From Melioribacteraceae bacterium (GTDB lineage: Bacteria > Bacteroidota > Ignavibacteria > Ignavibacteriales > Melioribacteraceae): 64,000 nt of DNA. Location: NCBI GenBank assembly GCA_021740785.1, contig JAIOZI010000010.1, positions 1-64,000 on the forward strand, given 5' to 3'. The notes beneath the pieces were generated by a model, which was given only the letters and a program-made list of their open reading frames with translations, searched no databases and was not told the DNA's origin. Shown in pieces: positions 42,520 through 52,326 of this stretch. A program made the translations under genes and the position numbers. The number at the start of each line of letters is the position of its first letter. Position 1 is the first letter of the stretch.

Positions 42520-43812
42520 ATGACAAAATTTGTAACCTTAGACCGAGAGAGACCAATGTCCGCCGTCTTAAAAGTAGTTGGCGTAGGTGGAGGCGGGTGT
42601 AATGCTATCGAGAGCATGATGAAAAGAGGACTGCAGGGAGTTGAATATGTTGCAGTTAATACGGATGCTCAAGTATTGGAGAAAAGCAGCGCCCAGCATA
42701 AAATACAAATCGGAAAAAATATTACCCGCGGTCTGGGAGCCGGGGCAGATCCTAATGTTGGACGCAAAGCTCTCGAAGAAGATAGAGAAAAACTAACAAA
42801 GGTTCTGGAAGGAAGTGATATGGTTTTTGTCACATCCGGAATGGGCGGCGGTACCGGGACAGGCGGCGCACCGATCGTTGCTTCGATTGCAAAAAGCCTA
42901 GGCTCACTCGTAATAGGAATAGTCACAAAACCGTTCCGCTGGGAAGGAAAAAAACGTATGCTCAACGCCGAAGACGGAATTCATGAAATGCGTCAATACG
43001 TTGATAGCTTGATTGTTATTCCGAATGAAAGACTTTTGAGCATTTTGGATAAAACCGTATCTGCAGCCACTGCATTCGATAAGCCGAATGAAGTTCTTTA
43101 TGAAGCGACACGCGGAATTGCGGATATCATAACAATCCCCGGAATAATTAATGTTGACTTTGCCGATGTCCGTTCCGTAATGAATGAAAGCGGTGAAGCT
43201 TTAATGGGCTGCGGAATTGCAAGCGGTGATAATCGTGCGGTCGAAGCGGCTCAGAAAGCAATATCTTCTCCTTTGTTGGAAGGTATCAGTATCAAAGGCG
43301 CCAAAAATATTCTGCTTAATGTCAGCGGTTCAACTAATCTTACTATGCAGGAGATTGATGAAGGAAATAAAATTATATATGACTCTGCCGGTGAGGAAGC
43401 CAATATTATATTCGGCTGGGTAAGCAAAGAAGAAATGAACGAATATGTTTCATATACGGTTATTGCAACCGGGTTCAATTCGGCATCTTATAAAGGCGGA
43501 ATTAGTAATCTGAATAAAGTATCAGAAGAAGATGAAACAAGAGAAAAGAAAAAAACTGCAGCATCCGGGCTTGGCGCAGGTTATAAGGGAAGACCGATGG
43601 AAGTGAGTGAAGATGATGATTTGGATGTACCGACGATATTCCGCGTAAAAGGATCGAATAAAAATCTGCTTAAAGAAGATACGGTTACAGAAGGCGGATT
43701 TCAATTTGAACAATTTGATGCATTCGAGCAAAAAGAAAAAGAGAAAGATAGAAAACGAAACCGGGAAAACAGAGACGACAGTTCTTCGTTTTTAAGAATG
43801 ATGATGGATTAG
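42520..43812 (+). CDS. ftsZ: Tubulin-like division protein FtsZ
   Basis: A GTPase forming the Z-ring. The ATG at 42520 is chosen because AAGGAGG lies ~6 nt upstream; an in-frame start at 42484 would overlap ftsA and lacks this site. The glycine-rich loop is VGVGGGGCNAIESM and the tubulin signature MGGGTGTGGAP is at ~residue 107. After the GTPase core (to ~320) the tail holds DLDVPTIFRVK, resembling the usual C-terminal interaction peptide, but it continues another ~55 residues through a charged Lys/Glu/Arg linker to a second similar end, SSSFLRMMMD. Length 430 aa. Confidence 0.96.
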   Translation: MTKFVTLDRERPMSAVLKVVGVGGGGCNAIESMMKRGLQGVEYVAVNTDAQVLEKSSAQHKIQIGKNITRGLGAGADPNVGRKALEEDREKLTKVLEGSDMVFVTSGMGGGTGTGGAPIVASIAKSLGSLVIGIVTKPFRWEGKKRMLNAEDGIHEMRQYVDSLIVIPNERLLSILDKTVSAATAFDKPNEVLYEATRGIADIITIPGIINVDFADVRSVMNESGEALMGCGIASGDNRAVEAAQKAISSPLLEGISIKGAKNILLNVSGSTNLTMQEIDEGNKIIYDSAGEEANIIFGWVSKEEMNEYVSYTVIATGFNSASYKGGISNLNKVSEEDETREKKKTAASGLGAGYKGRPMEVSEDDDLDVPTIFRVKGSNKNLLKEDTVTEGGFQFEQFDAFEQKEKEKDRKRNRENRDDSSSFLRMMMD

Positions 43813-43838
43813 CATAAATTTTCTATTTCCTGTAATAT

Positions 43839-43910
43839 AGGCTGTATGCAGATTTCACCTTGTTGTGGTAAACTAATGGTATTTGAAATCGGTACAGCCT
43901 TTTTTATTTT
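43839..43910 (+). terminator. dcw operon terminator
   Basis: AGGCTGTA ... TACAGCCT with an inner GATTTCA/TGAAATC stem, followed by TTTTTTATTTT. It ends the dcw transcript 27 bp after the ftsZ stop. Confidence 0.85.
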
Positions 43911-43991
43911 CATGTCTAAATTTGGATTGGGGTTTGTTATTTATCACCAAATAACTAAATTTGATGTTTCGAAAACGACTATGAATTATGA

Positions 43992-44723
43992 ATGATAAAA
44001 AAGTATTTTTATTTAATTGTATTCCTCTTTGGTTTTAGCTCAATCTCTATTGCTCAAAATGAAGTTGGCTGGATCTCCAAATTCGGTACTGCGGTTGGAT
44101 TTACACCGTATTACCTGATGCCTGATTATTCCGAATTAAATAAACAACTGCCTGCTTTTGGAGTTGACGATTTTTCCGGGGGATTATTCAGCTATGGCGG
44201 CGGCGGATACATTTACATTCTGGTTGTTGAGAATTTGAGAATCGGCGGAACCGGGTTTAACGGAACTGCTTCCGAAACAAAGTTTTTTAACGGGTTCGAC
44301 CGTGAAGTGATTTATTCAGTTGGAGGCGGAGCGCTTACTATTGAGTACACAATTCCTTCAATCAGAAATGTTGCTGTTTCATTCGGAGCAATGATTGGCG
44401 CCGGTTCACAGGAAATTGAGATTTTTAGAAACAACCAAAATTTCAGTTGGAACGGTGTTTGGAGTGAATTCTCTGCAAGTCCTGATGCAGACAGTTACAG
44501 CAGAAAATTAACAAGAGATTATTATATTTTATCCCCGACAATAAACGTTGATATTCCGTTAAACAGGTTTATTGCATTTCGAATCGGCGGGGGTTATTTG
44601 TTTACATTAGGTAATGATTGGACGACTGAAAATGAAATAGAATTGACCAATGTTTCATCGGGATTAAAATCAGATTCGTTTTTTATTCAAACCGGAATAT
44701 TTTTAGGCTTTTTTGCATTCTAG
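43992..44723 (+). CDS. Outer-membrane beta-barrel-like protein, unknown
   Basis: A 243-aa protein with signal peptide MIKKYFYLIVFLFGFSSISIAQ. The remainder has beta-strand periodicity rich in Gly/Tyr (GGLFSYGGGGYIYILVVENL) and ends FLGFFAF with a terminal Phe, as expected for outer-membrane barrels. No specific family is recognised. It stands alone between the dcw terminator and the polysaccharide locus, 15 bp ahead of rfbB. Confidence 0.65.
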   Translation: MIKKYFYLIVFLFGFSSISIAQNEVGWISKFGTAVGFTPYYLMPDYSELNKQLPAFGVDDFSGGLFSYGGGGYIYILVVENLRIGGTGFNGTASETKFFNGFDREVIYSVGGGALTIEYTIPSIRNVAVSFGAMIGAGSQEIEIFRNNQNFSWNGVWSEFSASPDADSYSRKLTRDYYILSPTINVDIPLNRFIAFRIGGGYLFTLGNDWTTENEIELTNVSSGLKSDSFFIQTGIFLGFFAF

Positions 44724-44738
44724 CCAAATGGAGAAAAA

Positions 44739-45749
44739 TTGAAAAGAATATTAGTTACAGGCGGAGCGGGATTCATCGGCAGTAATTTTATTAATTACAT
44801 TCTCGAAAACCGCGATGATGTTGAGATAATTAACGTTGATAAACTGACTTACGCCGGTAATTTAGAAAACTTAAAACCATCGGAAGATAAAAGTAATTAC
44901 CATTTTGTGAGGGGTGATATTTGTAATCACGAATTGATTGATTACTTGTTCTCAAAATATAAAATTAATTCAGTCATAAATTTTGCAGCTGAGTCTCATG
45001 TTGACAGAAGCATTTTAGGATCCGAAATATTTTACCAGACGAATGTTATCGGAACAAATGTGTTACTTGAAGCTGCAAAACGATTTGAAGTGGAAAGGTT
45101 TCTTCAGATATCTACGGACGAAGTTTACGGAAGTCTCGGTGCAACAGGTAGGTTCACGGAGCATACACCATTATCGCCAAACAGTCCGTACTCATCCAGC
45201 AAAGCCGCAGCCGATATGATGGCGATGGCGTTTCATCATACATATGGATTGCCGGTAGTAATAACAAGATGTTCAAATAATTACGGTCCGCTGCAATTTC
45301 CCGAGAAATTAATTCCATTGATGATTATAAATGCGATGCATGATAAAAAACTTCCTGTTTACGGTGACGGAATGAATGTGCGGGATTGGATTTATGTAAT
45401 TGATCACAATCGTGCGGTAGAAGCTGTGTTTGAGAAAGGAAAAATTGGTGGAGTATACAATATCGGTGCTGATCAGGAGATGCCGAATATCGAAATAGTG
45501 AAATTAATATTGAACAGCCTGGGCAAATCGGAATCATTGATTGAATATGTAAAAGACAGACCGGGGCACGACAGGCGGTATGCGATTGATTCGAGTAAAA
45601 TCGAGACTGAATTAGACTGGAAACCGAAATATAAATTTGACGAAGCAATAGTAAAAACTATTGAATGGTACAAAACAAACAAAAATTGGTGGGAAAAAAT
45701 AATTTCCGGGGAATATCAAAAATATTATGAGAAACAGTATGGGAAATAA
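44739..45749 (+). CDS. rfbB: dTDP-glucose 4,6-dehydratase
   Basis: A 336-aa extended SDR that converts dTDP-glucose to dTDP-4-keto-6-deoxyglucose, the branch point for rhamnose and other deoxysugars. The cofactor motif is GGAGFIGSNF; DKLTYAGNLENL is the nucleotide-sugar signature; STDEVYG and YSSSKAAADM carry the catalytic Thr/Asp/Glu and Tyr-Lys. It starts with TTG at 44739, preceded by GGAG. The partner genes rfbA, rfbC and rfbD are not in the window. It overlaps the next gene by 23 nt. Confidence 0.95.
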   Translation: MKRILVTGGAGFIGSNFINYILENRDDVEIINVDKLTYAGNLENLKPSEDKSNYHFVRGDICNHELIDYLFSKYKINSVINFAAESHVDRSILGSEIFYQTNVIGTNVLLEAAKRFEVERFLQISTDEVYGSLGATGRFTEHTPLSPNSPYSSSKAAADMMAMAFHHTYGLPVVITRCSNNYGPLQFPEKLIPLMIINAMHDKKLPVYGDGMNVRDWIYVIDHNRAVEAVFEKGKIGGVYNIGADQEMPNIEIVKLILNSLGKSESLIEYVKDRPGHDRRYAIDSSKIETELDWKPKYKFDEAIVKTIEWYKTNKNWWEKIISGEYQKYYEKQYGK

Positions 45750-47136
45750 AAGTAAATCAAAATTTAGTTTCATTATTATTCTGTTTTTTCTAATTAATAA
45801 CTTTTTAAATGCTCAAATAAATGAAAGTAATTTTAATAATTTATTGAGCAATCAGTCCATCAGTGTTACAATTGGTGGGTCTTTTATAATAAATGGTACT
45901 TTTCAAGCAAGTCCAACTGAAAGAGTTGATAATTTTATAACAAGGATATTTAATCAAGCAAAAGCTCCATTACTAAACCCCATTAAAGATATGGAGTCTT
46001 TTACTAATATTACAGAAGAAATTGAAAATGTAGCTACTCGTAATATCAAGTTGATTAGATCAAGCGGTGAAACAGAAATAATTGATCTTCAAGATTTTCG
46101 ATTAACAGGAAATTTTCAGAACAATCCTTACTTAAAAAATGATGATCTGTTAATTTTTCCGCCACTTGATTTGGATAACCAGTTTATCGAGATTTCTGGA
46201 GCCGTGAATGCAAAAGAACCTCTAAAATTTCAATTTGTTGAGGGTGATAAATTGTCGGACGCATTACTTTTTGCTCAGGGTATAAATAGTGCATATGAAA
46301 ATGTTAATAAAGCACAAATTTCAAGACTCACATATGACGGTGAAGATGTTGAGGATATAATAGTTGATATCGAAGATGATATATTATTAAAGTCAGGGGA
46401 CAGAATTCGTATACTTGGCGATACACCGAAACGAAAAGCCTATAAAGTTAGAATAAGAGGAGAAGTAAAGAGAGAAGGTGAAATATATATTACGAAAAAC
46501 AACACAACTTTATATGAAACTATAAAGCAAGCAGGTGGATTTACTGAAAATGCTGATCTTAATAGAGCTGAACTTATTAGAGGTGTGAATTTTTTGAATT
46601 TACCTTCCTCGAACAGAGAAATTGAAATTATGTTAATGCAGCGGATGTCGAATATTGATCCGGCGGATTTTACCTCGTTTATAATCGACAACACTCTTAG
46701 ATTATCCAGAGGCAGTACTGTTTTAAGTTTTCAAGGATTGGACGATCCTGAATCTGAAGACTCTGAATTTATTGTTAAAAATGGAGATGTAATATATATT
46801 CCTGAGAAGCAAAATTTAGTTTATGTATTCGGGCATGTAATTGACCCTGGCTATATTGAATATGTTGATGGTGAGTCTTATAAGTATTACTTAGAAAAAG
46901 CCGGTGGACTTGGAAAGTTTCCGCGTGGTGAAATTTATTTGATTAAGGGAAAAACCAGATCATGGATTGAACTCGAGGAAGATTCCAATACACTAATTGA
47001 AAAGGGTGACTTTATTTGGGTACCTCAAGAACCATACAGAGACTTTGATTATTATTTGACAAGAGTTGGGAACTTGGCTCAGATTGTTGGAGCTATTACA
47101 ACTGTTATTGTATTAATAATCCAAATTACAAAATGA
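45727..47136 (+). CDS. SLBB-domain polysaccharide export protein
   Basis: A 469-aa envelope protein. It has a signal-like N-terminal hydrophobic segment (~residues 12-30) and at least two SLBB repeats (IEISGAVNAKEPLKFQFVEG and VRIRGEVKREGEIYITKNNT, followed by VFGHVIDPGYIEYVDG), as in Wza-type export proteins. A C-terminal transmembrane helix (AQIVGAITTVIVLIIQI) would anchor it. There is no lipobox. ATG 45727 overlaps rfbB; ATG 45739 is equally possible. With Wzz, Wzx and Wzy downstream it forms the export part of the locus. Confidence 0.82.
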   Translation: MRNSMGNKSKSKFSFIIILFFLINNFLNAQINESNFNNLLSNQSISVTIGGSFIINGTFQASPTERVDNFITRIFNQAKAPLLNPIKDMESFTNITEEIENVATRNIKLIRSSGETEIIDLQDFRLTGNFQNNPYLKNDDLLIFPPLDLDNQFIEISGAVNAKEPLKFQFVEGDKLSDALLFAQGINSAYENVNKAQISRLTYDGEDVEDIIVDIEDDILLKSGDRIRILGDTPKRKAYKVRIRGEVKREGEIYITKNNTTLYETIKQAGGFTENADLNRAELIRGVNFLNLPSSNREIEIMLMQRMSNIDPADFTSFIIDNTLRLSRGSTVLSFQGLDDPESEDSEFIVKNGDVIYIPEKQNLVYVFGHVIDPGYIEYVDGESYKYYLEKAGGLGKFPRGEIYLIKGKTRSWIELEEDSNTLIEKGDFIWVPQEPYRDFDYYLTRVGNLAQIVGAITTVIVLIIQITK

Positions 47137-47231
47137 CTTTTACCGTATTCTATTTTAGTTTAAAAACATCTAATTAACAAAAGAATAAAAATATTTTCTT
47201 TAATGATATATAAATTTGGCGAATTCAGTAT

Positions 47232-48425
47232 ATGAAAAATGAACAATTCACATTTTTAGATTTTTTAACTTTATTAACGAAGTGGCGAAAACAAATATTT
47301 TTTAATTTGTTAATTGTAGCAGTAATTTCTATTACAATTAGTTTGTTCCTACCTAAGTGGTTTAAATCTACTGCTATAGTCATGCCTCCGCAGCAAAGTA
47401 ATTCTACAAGTGGTTTATCATCAATGCTAAGTGGTTTACCTCTATCAAGTTTCGGAATCAATTTGGGAGGGGGATCTGAACTCACCTATATGGCCATACT
47501 GAAAAGCAAATCGTTGGCAATAAATGTAATTGAGAGATATGATCTTCAACAGTTTTATGAAAAACCAACTATGGAAGAAACCTTTCTAAGTTTTTATTCT
47601 GATTATGAAGTTCTATTAACTGAAGAGAACATGATTTCAATTTCTTACGAATATACTGACTCGAATATGGTAGCTGAAATTGTAAATTATATGATAGATT
47701 ATCTAGGGCAAAAATCAAATCAACTTATACTTGAAAGATCTGAGCGAACATTTAATTTAATCCAAAAAAGATACTTTGAAAACTTACATGACATCGACAG
47801 TTTAAAAATTGCTTTAGAAAACTTTCAGAATCGATATGGAGTAATTGAGTTTGTTGAACAAACAAAAGCAATTATTGCTGCAGTAGTTGATTTTGAGGCA
47901 CAAATATTATTGAAACAGGCTGAATTGGATGCTGTAAAAACAAATTATGGCGAAGGTTCACCTCAGTATAATTCAATTAAAATTCAGATTGATTCATTTA
48001 AAAAACAAGTGGATGTTTTAAAATCTGCAAATATGCAATACTTAGAAAATCCGTTCTCATCAATGTTTATACCTATTGAAAAAATCCCAGAGTTAGGTAA
48101 GAAATACACAGATATATATACTAACCTCTTACTCCAGCAAAAGCTTCAGGAATATTTGCTGCCCGAATATGAGCAAGCCAAAATGCAGTTGATGAAAGAA
48201 AAACCGGCTATCCAGGTGATTGATTACGCAGTCCCCCCCGACTATAAATCCAAACCAAAGCGTGCCTTTATTGTTCTCGGGGCAATAGCAATTGCCTTTA
48301 TAATTCAACTGTTTTTAATTCTACTCTTCAGAAAAATTGAATTTATTCGATTGAACGAACCAGAAAAATATAAAAAGGTTGAATATATTTTTGCCGCACT
48401 TAGTTTTCGTAAAGAAAAAAAGTAA
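47232..48425 (+). CDS. Wzz-type polysaccharide chain-length protein
   Basis: A 397-aa inner-membrane co-polymerase. Two transmembrane helices (NLLIVAVISITISLFL near residue 22, AFIVLGAIAIAFIIQLFLIL near 365) flank a large periplasmic coiled-coil region. The second helix is preceded by the Pro-rich AVPPDYKSKPKR motif typical of the Wzz family. There is no C-terminal tyrosine kinase domain. It sets the length of the polymer made by Wzy. The stop abuts the flippase start. Confidence 0.85.
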   Translation: MKNEQFTFLDFLTLLTKWRKQIFFNLLIVAVISITISLFLPKWFKSTAIVMPPQQSNSTSGLSSMLSGLPLSSFGINLGGGSELTYMAILKSKSLAINVIERYDLQQFYEKPTMEETFLSFYSDYEVLLTEENMISISYEYTDSNMVAEIVNYMIDYLGQKSNQLILERSERTFNLIQKRYFENLHDIDSLKIALENFQNRYGVIEFVEQTKAIIAAVVDFEAQILLKQAELDAVKTNYGEGSPQYNSIKIQIDSFKKQVDVLKSANMQYLENPFSSMFIPIEKIPELGKKYTDIYTNLLLQQKLQEYLLPEYEQAKMQLMKEKPAIQVIDYAVPPDYKSKPKRAFIVLGAIAIAFIIQLFLILLFRKIEFIRLNEPEKYKKVEYIFAALSFRKEKK

Positions 48426-49700
48426 ATGAAATTCTTTAAAGCATTTTACATCACAGGAACCACAACAGTACTCGTGACAATTTTTGCTTTTTTAACGAAT
48501 ATTATTGTTACGAGATATTTGGGACCTGAAGGCAGGGGGCAATATAGTATTGTTGCTAATCTTATTATAATTATCACATTATTTCTCGGAGAAGGAATAA
48601 GAAGAAGTAATATTATTCAAATCGGAAGTAAAAGTAATAGTATCAGATCAGTGTTCAATTTCAATGGAATAATATTCATTGGGATTTCAGTATTTGGGTT
48701 AATAATGTTTTTTTTATTCCCGAAAATGTTCATTTTTCTATTTAAAATAGACATTGAGTATGTCCTAATTGGAGTTTCTGCTGCATTTCTCGGTGTCTTT
48801 TGGAAGGGTGTTCAAGCAATATTTCTTGGACTCCAAGATTATGTACGATATAATTTGATTTTGCTTAATTATACAGCAGGTATCTTTGTCCTTAATTTTA
48901 TTATTATTTATATTATTGACCTTGGATTGGATGCGATATTATTTGCTTTTATTTTAGTTCCTATTTCTATTACAATTTATGAAATAGTTAAAATACTACC
49001 GCTGTTTGAAAATCACAACTCAGATTTGCTAAAAAGTAATAATAAGAAAAATTTGATTTTGAAGGCCACAATAACTTCAATAGCAGGTTTCTTTATTATA
49101 CGAGGAGATATTTTTATAATGAACTATTTTAGTAATGTTTCGAATACAGGTATTTATTCTATTTCTAAAGTGTTTGTTGACCTATTTCAAAAACTTCCTT
49201 TCCTGTTGGGTCCGATTGTGATTGCCCGCTCTGCTGCGACGGAATCGTCTAAAGAGGTTGCCAATATAGCTAAGCTTTCTCGCGTTTTAATATTGGTAAA
49301 TTTTATTGCAGTGGTATTAATATATCTATTTGGTGAGAAAATAATAGTAGTACTATTTTCTTTAGAGTTCTTAGCAGCCTACACATATTTGCTTTATCTA
49401 TTACCCGCATTAATAATATTTTCATCGGGTCACATAATTAATGCTTTTTTACTTGGACAGGGAATCCCAACTATAGTTGTAATAAATAATGTTTTTATTG
49501 CATTTATTAATTTAGGACTTAATTTTATTCTTATCCCTTTACATGGCATTGAAATTATTCCAATTATAAGCGCGGCAAGTTTTAGCTTATGGACAATAAT
49601 ATTCATAATTTATGCATCTCAAAAATATAAGATTAGAATTAGTGATTTTTTATTAATTAAAATGGATGACATTAATTATATTTTAAAATTCGGCAAATGA
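48426..49700 (+). CDS. Wzx-type lipid-linked oligosaccharide flippase
   Basis: A 424-aa MATE/MOP-superfamily membrane protein with about twelve transmembrane helices. The opening FYITGTTTVLVTIFAFLTNI and the loop RYLGPEGRGQYSIVANL are typical of polysaccharide biosynthesis flippases. It moves undecaprenyl-linked repeat units to the periplasm. It begins the base directly after the Wzz stop and overlaps the polymerase gene by 4 nt. Confidence 0.85.
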   Translation: MKFFKAFYITGTTTVLVTIFAFLTNIIVTRYLGPEGRGQYSIVANLIIIITLFLGEGIRRSNIIQIGSKSNSIRSVFNFNGIIFIGISVFGLIMFFLFPKMFIFLFKIDIEYVLIGVSAAFLGVFWKGVQAIFLGLQDYVRYNLILLNYTAGIFVLNFIIIYIIDLGLDAILFAFILVPISITIYEIVKILPLFENHNSDLLKSNNKKNLILKATITSIAGFFIIRGDIFIMNYFSNVSNTGIYSISKVFVDLFQKLPFLLGPIVIARSAATESSKEVANIAKLSRVLILVNFIAVVLIYLFGEKIIVVLFSLEFLAAYTYLLYLLPALIIFSSGHIINAFLLGQGIPTIVVINNVFIAFINLGLNFILIPLHGIEIIPIISAASFSLWTIIFIIYASQKYKIRISDFLLIKMDDINYILKFGK

Positions 49701-51103
49701 CAAGTATTATTAAGAATATTTTTGAAAATAAAACTTCAATAACTATATCATTGGTGTTTTGTGAGCTAATTATATTAGCACTTTATTATGTTAATTCTTA
49801 TTTATCATTAGTGCCTTTTATATTTTTCTTAGGTTTCATCATATTATACTATGGATTTATTAGGGGACCGGTAATTTGGATCATGATAATGATTTTTGCT
49901 ACCGGACTGGATATTTGGGGTCAAATATTTGCAGGCATCACAATTTTTCATGTAGGTTGGTTCTTCAGTATTTTTACAACTGTCATATTATACTTAATCC
50001 GGGATATTGATGAGATTAAATATTTATACTCAATTACCTACCCATTTTTATTTTTTATAATTATTGCAAGTATCTCTTTAATTTATACACCTAATTTTGA
50101 GAATGGCTTATATATAGTTGTACAGACATTGGCACTTTATTTATTTTTTGTGTTGGTTGCAAATTTTATTAAATCTAGAAATCACCTAATCTTGATTATA
50201 TTGATATTATTATTTATCAATATATCTCAGACCTTTTTACTGGTTTATCAACTTCTCTTTGAAAATGTGACATATTTTGCAGACTCAACTGTTCAAACCA
50301 GCGAAGGGTTTAGAATTTACAGACCCAGTGGTACTTTTCATGATCCAAATGTTCTCTGTACATATATGATATTCGGGATTATTTATTCACTTAGTTATTT
50401 ACTTTTTAACAAGGTTAAAATTAAATGGAAAATTTTACTCGGCATCGGAATCTTACTCTCTTTTATCGGCACAGTTTTAACATTTTCTAGGAGTGGTTGG
50501 TTATCACTTCTATTTGGAATAATTACAGTAATATTTTTCTATCCAAAGAAAAGGATTATATTTTATATCTTAACCATAGGTGCAATAATACTTAGCTTTG
50601 CATTGTTCTTTACACCTTATGGTGATTTAATAATTGAAAGATTCGCTTCAATCATAGACTTGATGACAGATCCTTCTATAAGAGTGAGATTGGCTCTAAT
50701 TAATAGCAGCTTCCATATGTTTGTTGATAATCCTTTTTTTGGTGTAGGTTTTAAGGGGTTCCCAGTATTGTATGATCTATACCTTGATCCAATTGTTCCA
50801 CAGATGTTGTTATATGTTAAAGAACCTCATACTTTATGGCCTGCATTGTTAGCAGAACTTGGAGTATTGGGTGTCGTATCAGTATTTATTTTATTCTATG
50901 TTTTCTTTAAAGAAAGTTATAAAAAGGCAATAGAATATTATGATGATTTTTCAAAATCATTTTATGTAAGTATTTTTGCTCTTTTTATTGCAATGAATGT
51001 TGATTTCTTTTTTTATGGGTTTCTTTTTCCTCAATTTAATTTACTCTGGCTAAATTTTGCGTTGTTTTATTCAATGAAGGATAATTATCAAGAATCGAAT
51101 TAA
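49697..51103 (+). CDS. O-antigen polymerase/ligase-like protein (Wzy-type)
   Basis: A 468-aa polytopic membrane protein with ~12 helices and a large periplasmic loop containing RPSGTFHDPNVLCTYM and FSRSGWLSLLFG, the Wzy_C/ligase pattern. It likely polymerises the repeat unit after flipping. The stop TAA at 51101 adjoins the glycosyltransferase frame. Ligase versus polymerase cannot be told apart from sequence alone. Confidence 0.8.
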   Translation: MTSIIKNIFENKTSITISLVFCELIILALYYVNSYLSLVPFIFFLGFIILYYGFIRGPVIWIMIMIFATGLDIWGQIFAGITIFHVGWFFSIFTTVILYLIRDIDEIKYLYSITYPFLFFIIIASISLIYTPNFENGLYIVVQTLALYLFFVLVANFIKSRNHLILIILILLFINISQTFLLVYQLLFENVTYFADSTVQTSEGFRIYRPSGTFHDPNVLCTYMIFGIIYSLSYLLFNKVKIKWKILLGIGILLSFIGTVLTFSRSGWLSLLFGIITVIFFYPKKRIIFYILTIGAIILSFALFFTPYGDLIIERFASIIDLMTDPSIRVRLALINSSFHMFVDNPFFGVGFKGFPVLYDLYLDPIVPQMLLYVKEPHTLWPALLAELGVLGVVSVFILFYVFFKESYKKAIEYYDDFSKSFYVSIFALFIAMNVDFFFYGFLFPQFNLLWLNFALFYSMKDNYQESN

Positions 51104-51125
51104 ACATATTATCGTACTAACAGCA

Positions 51126-52283
51126 TTGTATCCAAACTCTGTAGTTTATAGATCCGGAATTTTTGTTCATGAACAGGTTAAAGAAATTCTTAATCTAGGT
51201 TATAAAGTCACAGTTATTGCACCAATTCCCAAAGTTGTATTTCCAATAAACTTATTAAATAAGAGATACTCAAAATATAAAAAAGTCCCTTTATTTGAAT
51301 GTTATGAAGGTGTTGATGTATATCATCCTCGTTTTTTTGCTTTCCCTACTGGTCTACTTAAACAATACTGGCCTTATTTATACTATATACTTTTAAAACC
51401 TTTGTTTAGGAGAATACTTAAAAATCCCCAAAATTTTATTTTGCATATACATGGAGGATTACCGGATGATTATGGCGGTGTACTTCTAGCCAGCTACTTT
51501 AAATTACCAACTTTACTTACTATTCATGGCGCATCTGTATATGCAACTTTAAGAAAAAAGTCTTGGTTTGAAAAAACAAAAAAAGCAATAGAATCGGTAG
51601 ATTATGTAGTAGCCGTATCAAGTGTTATAAAAAGAAGAATACAAAAATATACTGATAGAAAGGATAATATCATCACCATCCATAATGGCATAAATTTACA
51701 GGATACGATTAATAATAAAATCAATAATTCAATTACTATTATTACAGTATCGGCACTTATTGAAAGAAAAGGAATTGGTTATGCAATAAGTGCTTTTTCT
51801 AATGTTAATAAAAAATTTAATAATCTTAAATATGTAATTATTGGGGACGGACCTTTAAGAAAAGAGCTTGAGTTGCAAGCAATTCAACAAGATTGTAGTG
51901 GTAAAATAAAATTCTTTAGTTTTATGCCGCACGATTCAGTTTTAAAGATGATTAGTAATTCAGATATTTTTCTTTTAACATCATGGGATGAGGCTTTTGG
52001 TGTGGTTTACATCGAGGCAATGTCTTTAAAAATTCCTGTAATTGCTACTAAAAATGAAGGTATTTCTGATATCATTGTTGATGGAGAAAATGGTTTTCTG
52101 GCCAATTTAAAAGATGTTGATGATATAAGTAATAAGCTTGAATCATTGATTTGTGATAACAAGTTAAGAAATCAAATGGGTATGAATGGATATAATTCTG
52201 TAAAAAAATTAACATGGAATAAAAATGCAACTGAGTATTCAAAGATTTACGATCATATATTCGATATAAAGATATCACATTAA
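51126..52283 (+). CDS. Group 1 (GT4) glycosyltransferase, start uncertain
   Basis: A GT-B glycosyltransferase. The nucleotide-sugar region includes VSALIERKGIGYAISAF, IIGDGPLRKELE and the EX7E-type segment DEAFGVVYIEAMSLKIP. The first standard start codon in frame is TTG at 51126, but the conserved first beta strand (KHIIVLTALYPNS) is encoded upstream of it back to ~51099, where only ATT or ATA codons could start. Thus the true start may be a rare ATT at 51099 overlapping the polymerase stop (ATTAA), or the strand has been lost. Length is 385 aa from the TTG. Confidence 0.8.
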   Translation: MYPNSVVYRSGIFVHEQVKEILNLGYKVTVIAPIPKVVFPINLLNKRYSKYKKVPLFECYEGVDVYHPRFFAFPTGLLKQYWPYLYYILLKPLFRRILKNPQNFILHIHGGLPDDYGGVLLASYFKLPTLLTIHGASVYATLRKKSWFEKTKKAIESVDYVVAVSSVIKRRIQKYTDRKDNIITIHNGINLQDTINNKINNSITIITVSALIERKGIGYAISAFSNVNKKFNNLKYVIIGDGPLRKELELQAIQQDCSGKIKFFSFMPHDSVLKMISNSDIFLLTSWDEAFGVVYIEAMSLKIPVIATKNEGISDIIVDGENGFLANLKDVDDISNKLESLICDNKLRNQMGMNGYNSVKKLTWNKNATEYSKIYDHIFDIKISH

Positions 52284-52326
52284 TTATATACTGATAACAA
52301 AGAAAAGAAGAAGTTTTTTTAATTTT

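Noticed and set aside
47211-47218. A Bacteroidota-type -7 box (TAAATTTG) ahead of the Wzz gene
   Set aside because: It would leave a leader of about 7 nt and there is no matching -33 TTTG-type element; AT-rich DNA gives such matches often.
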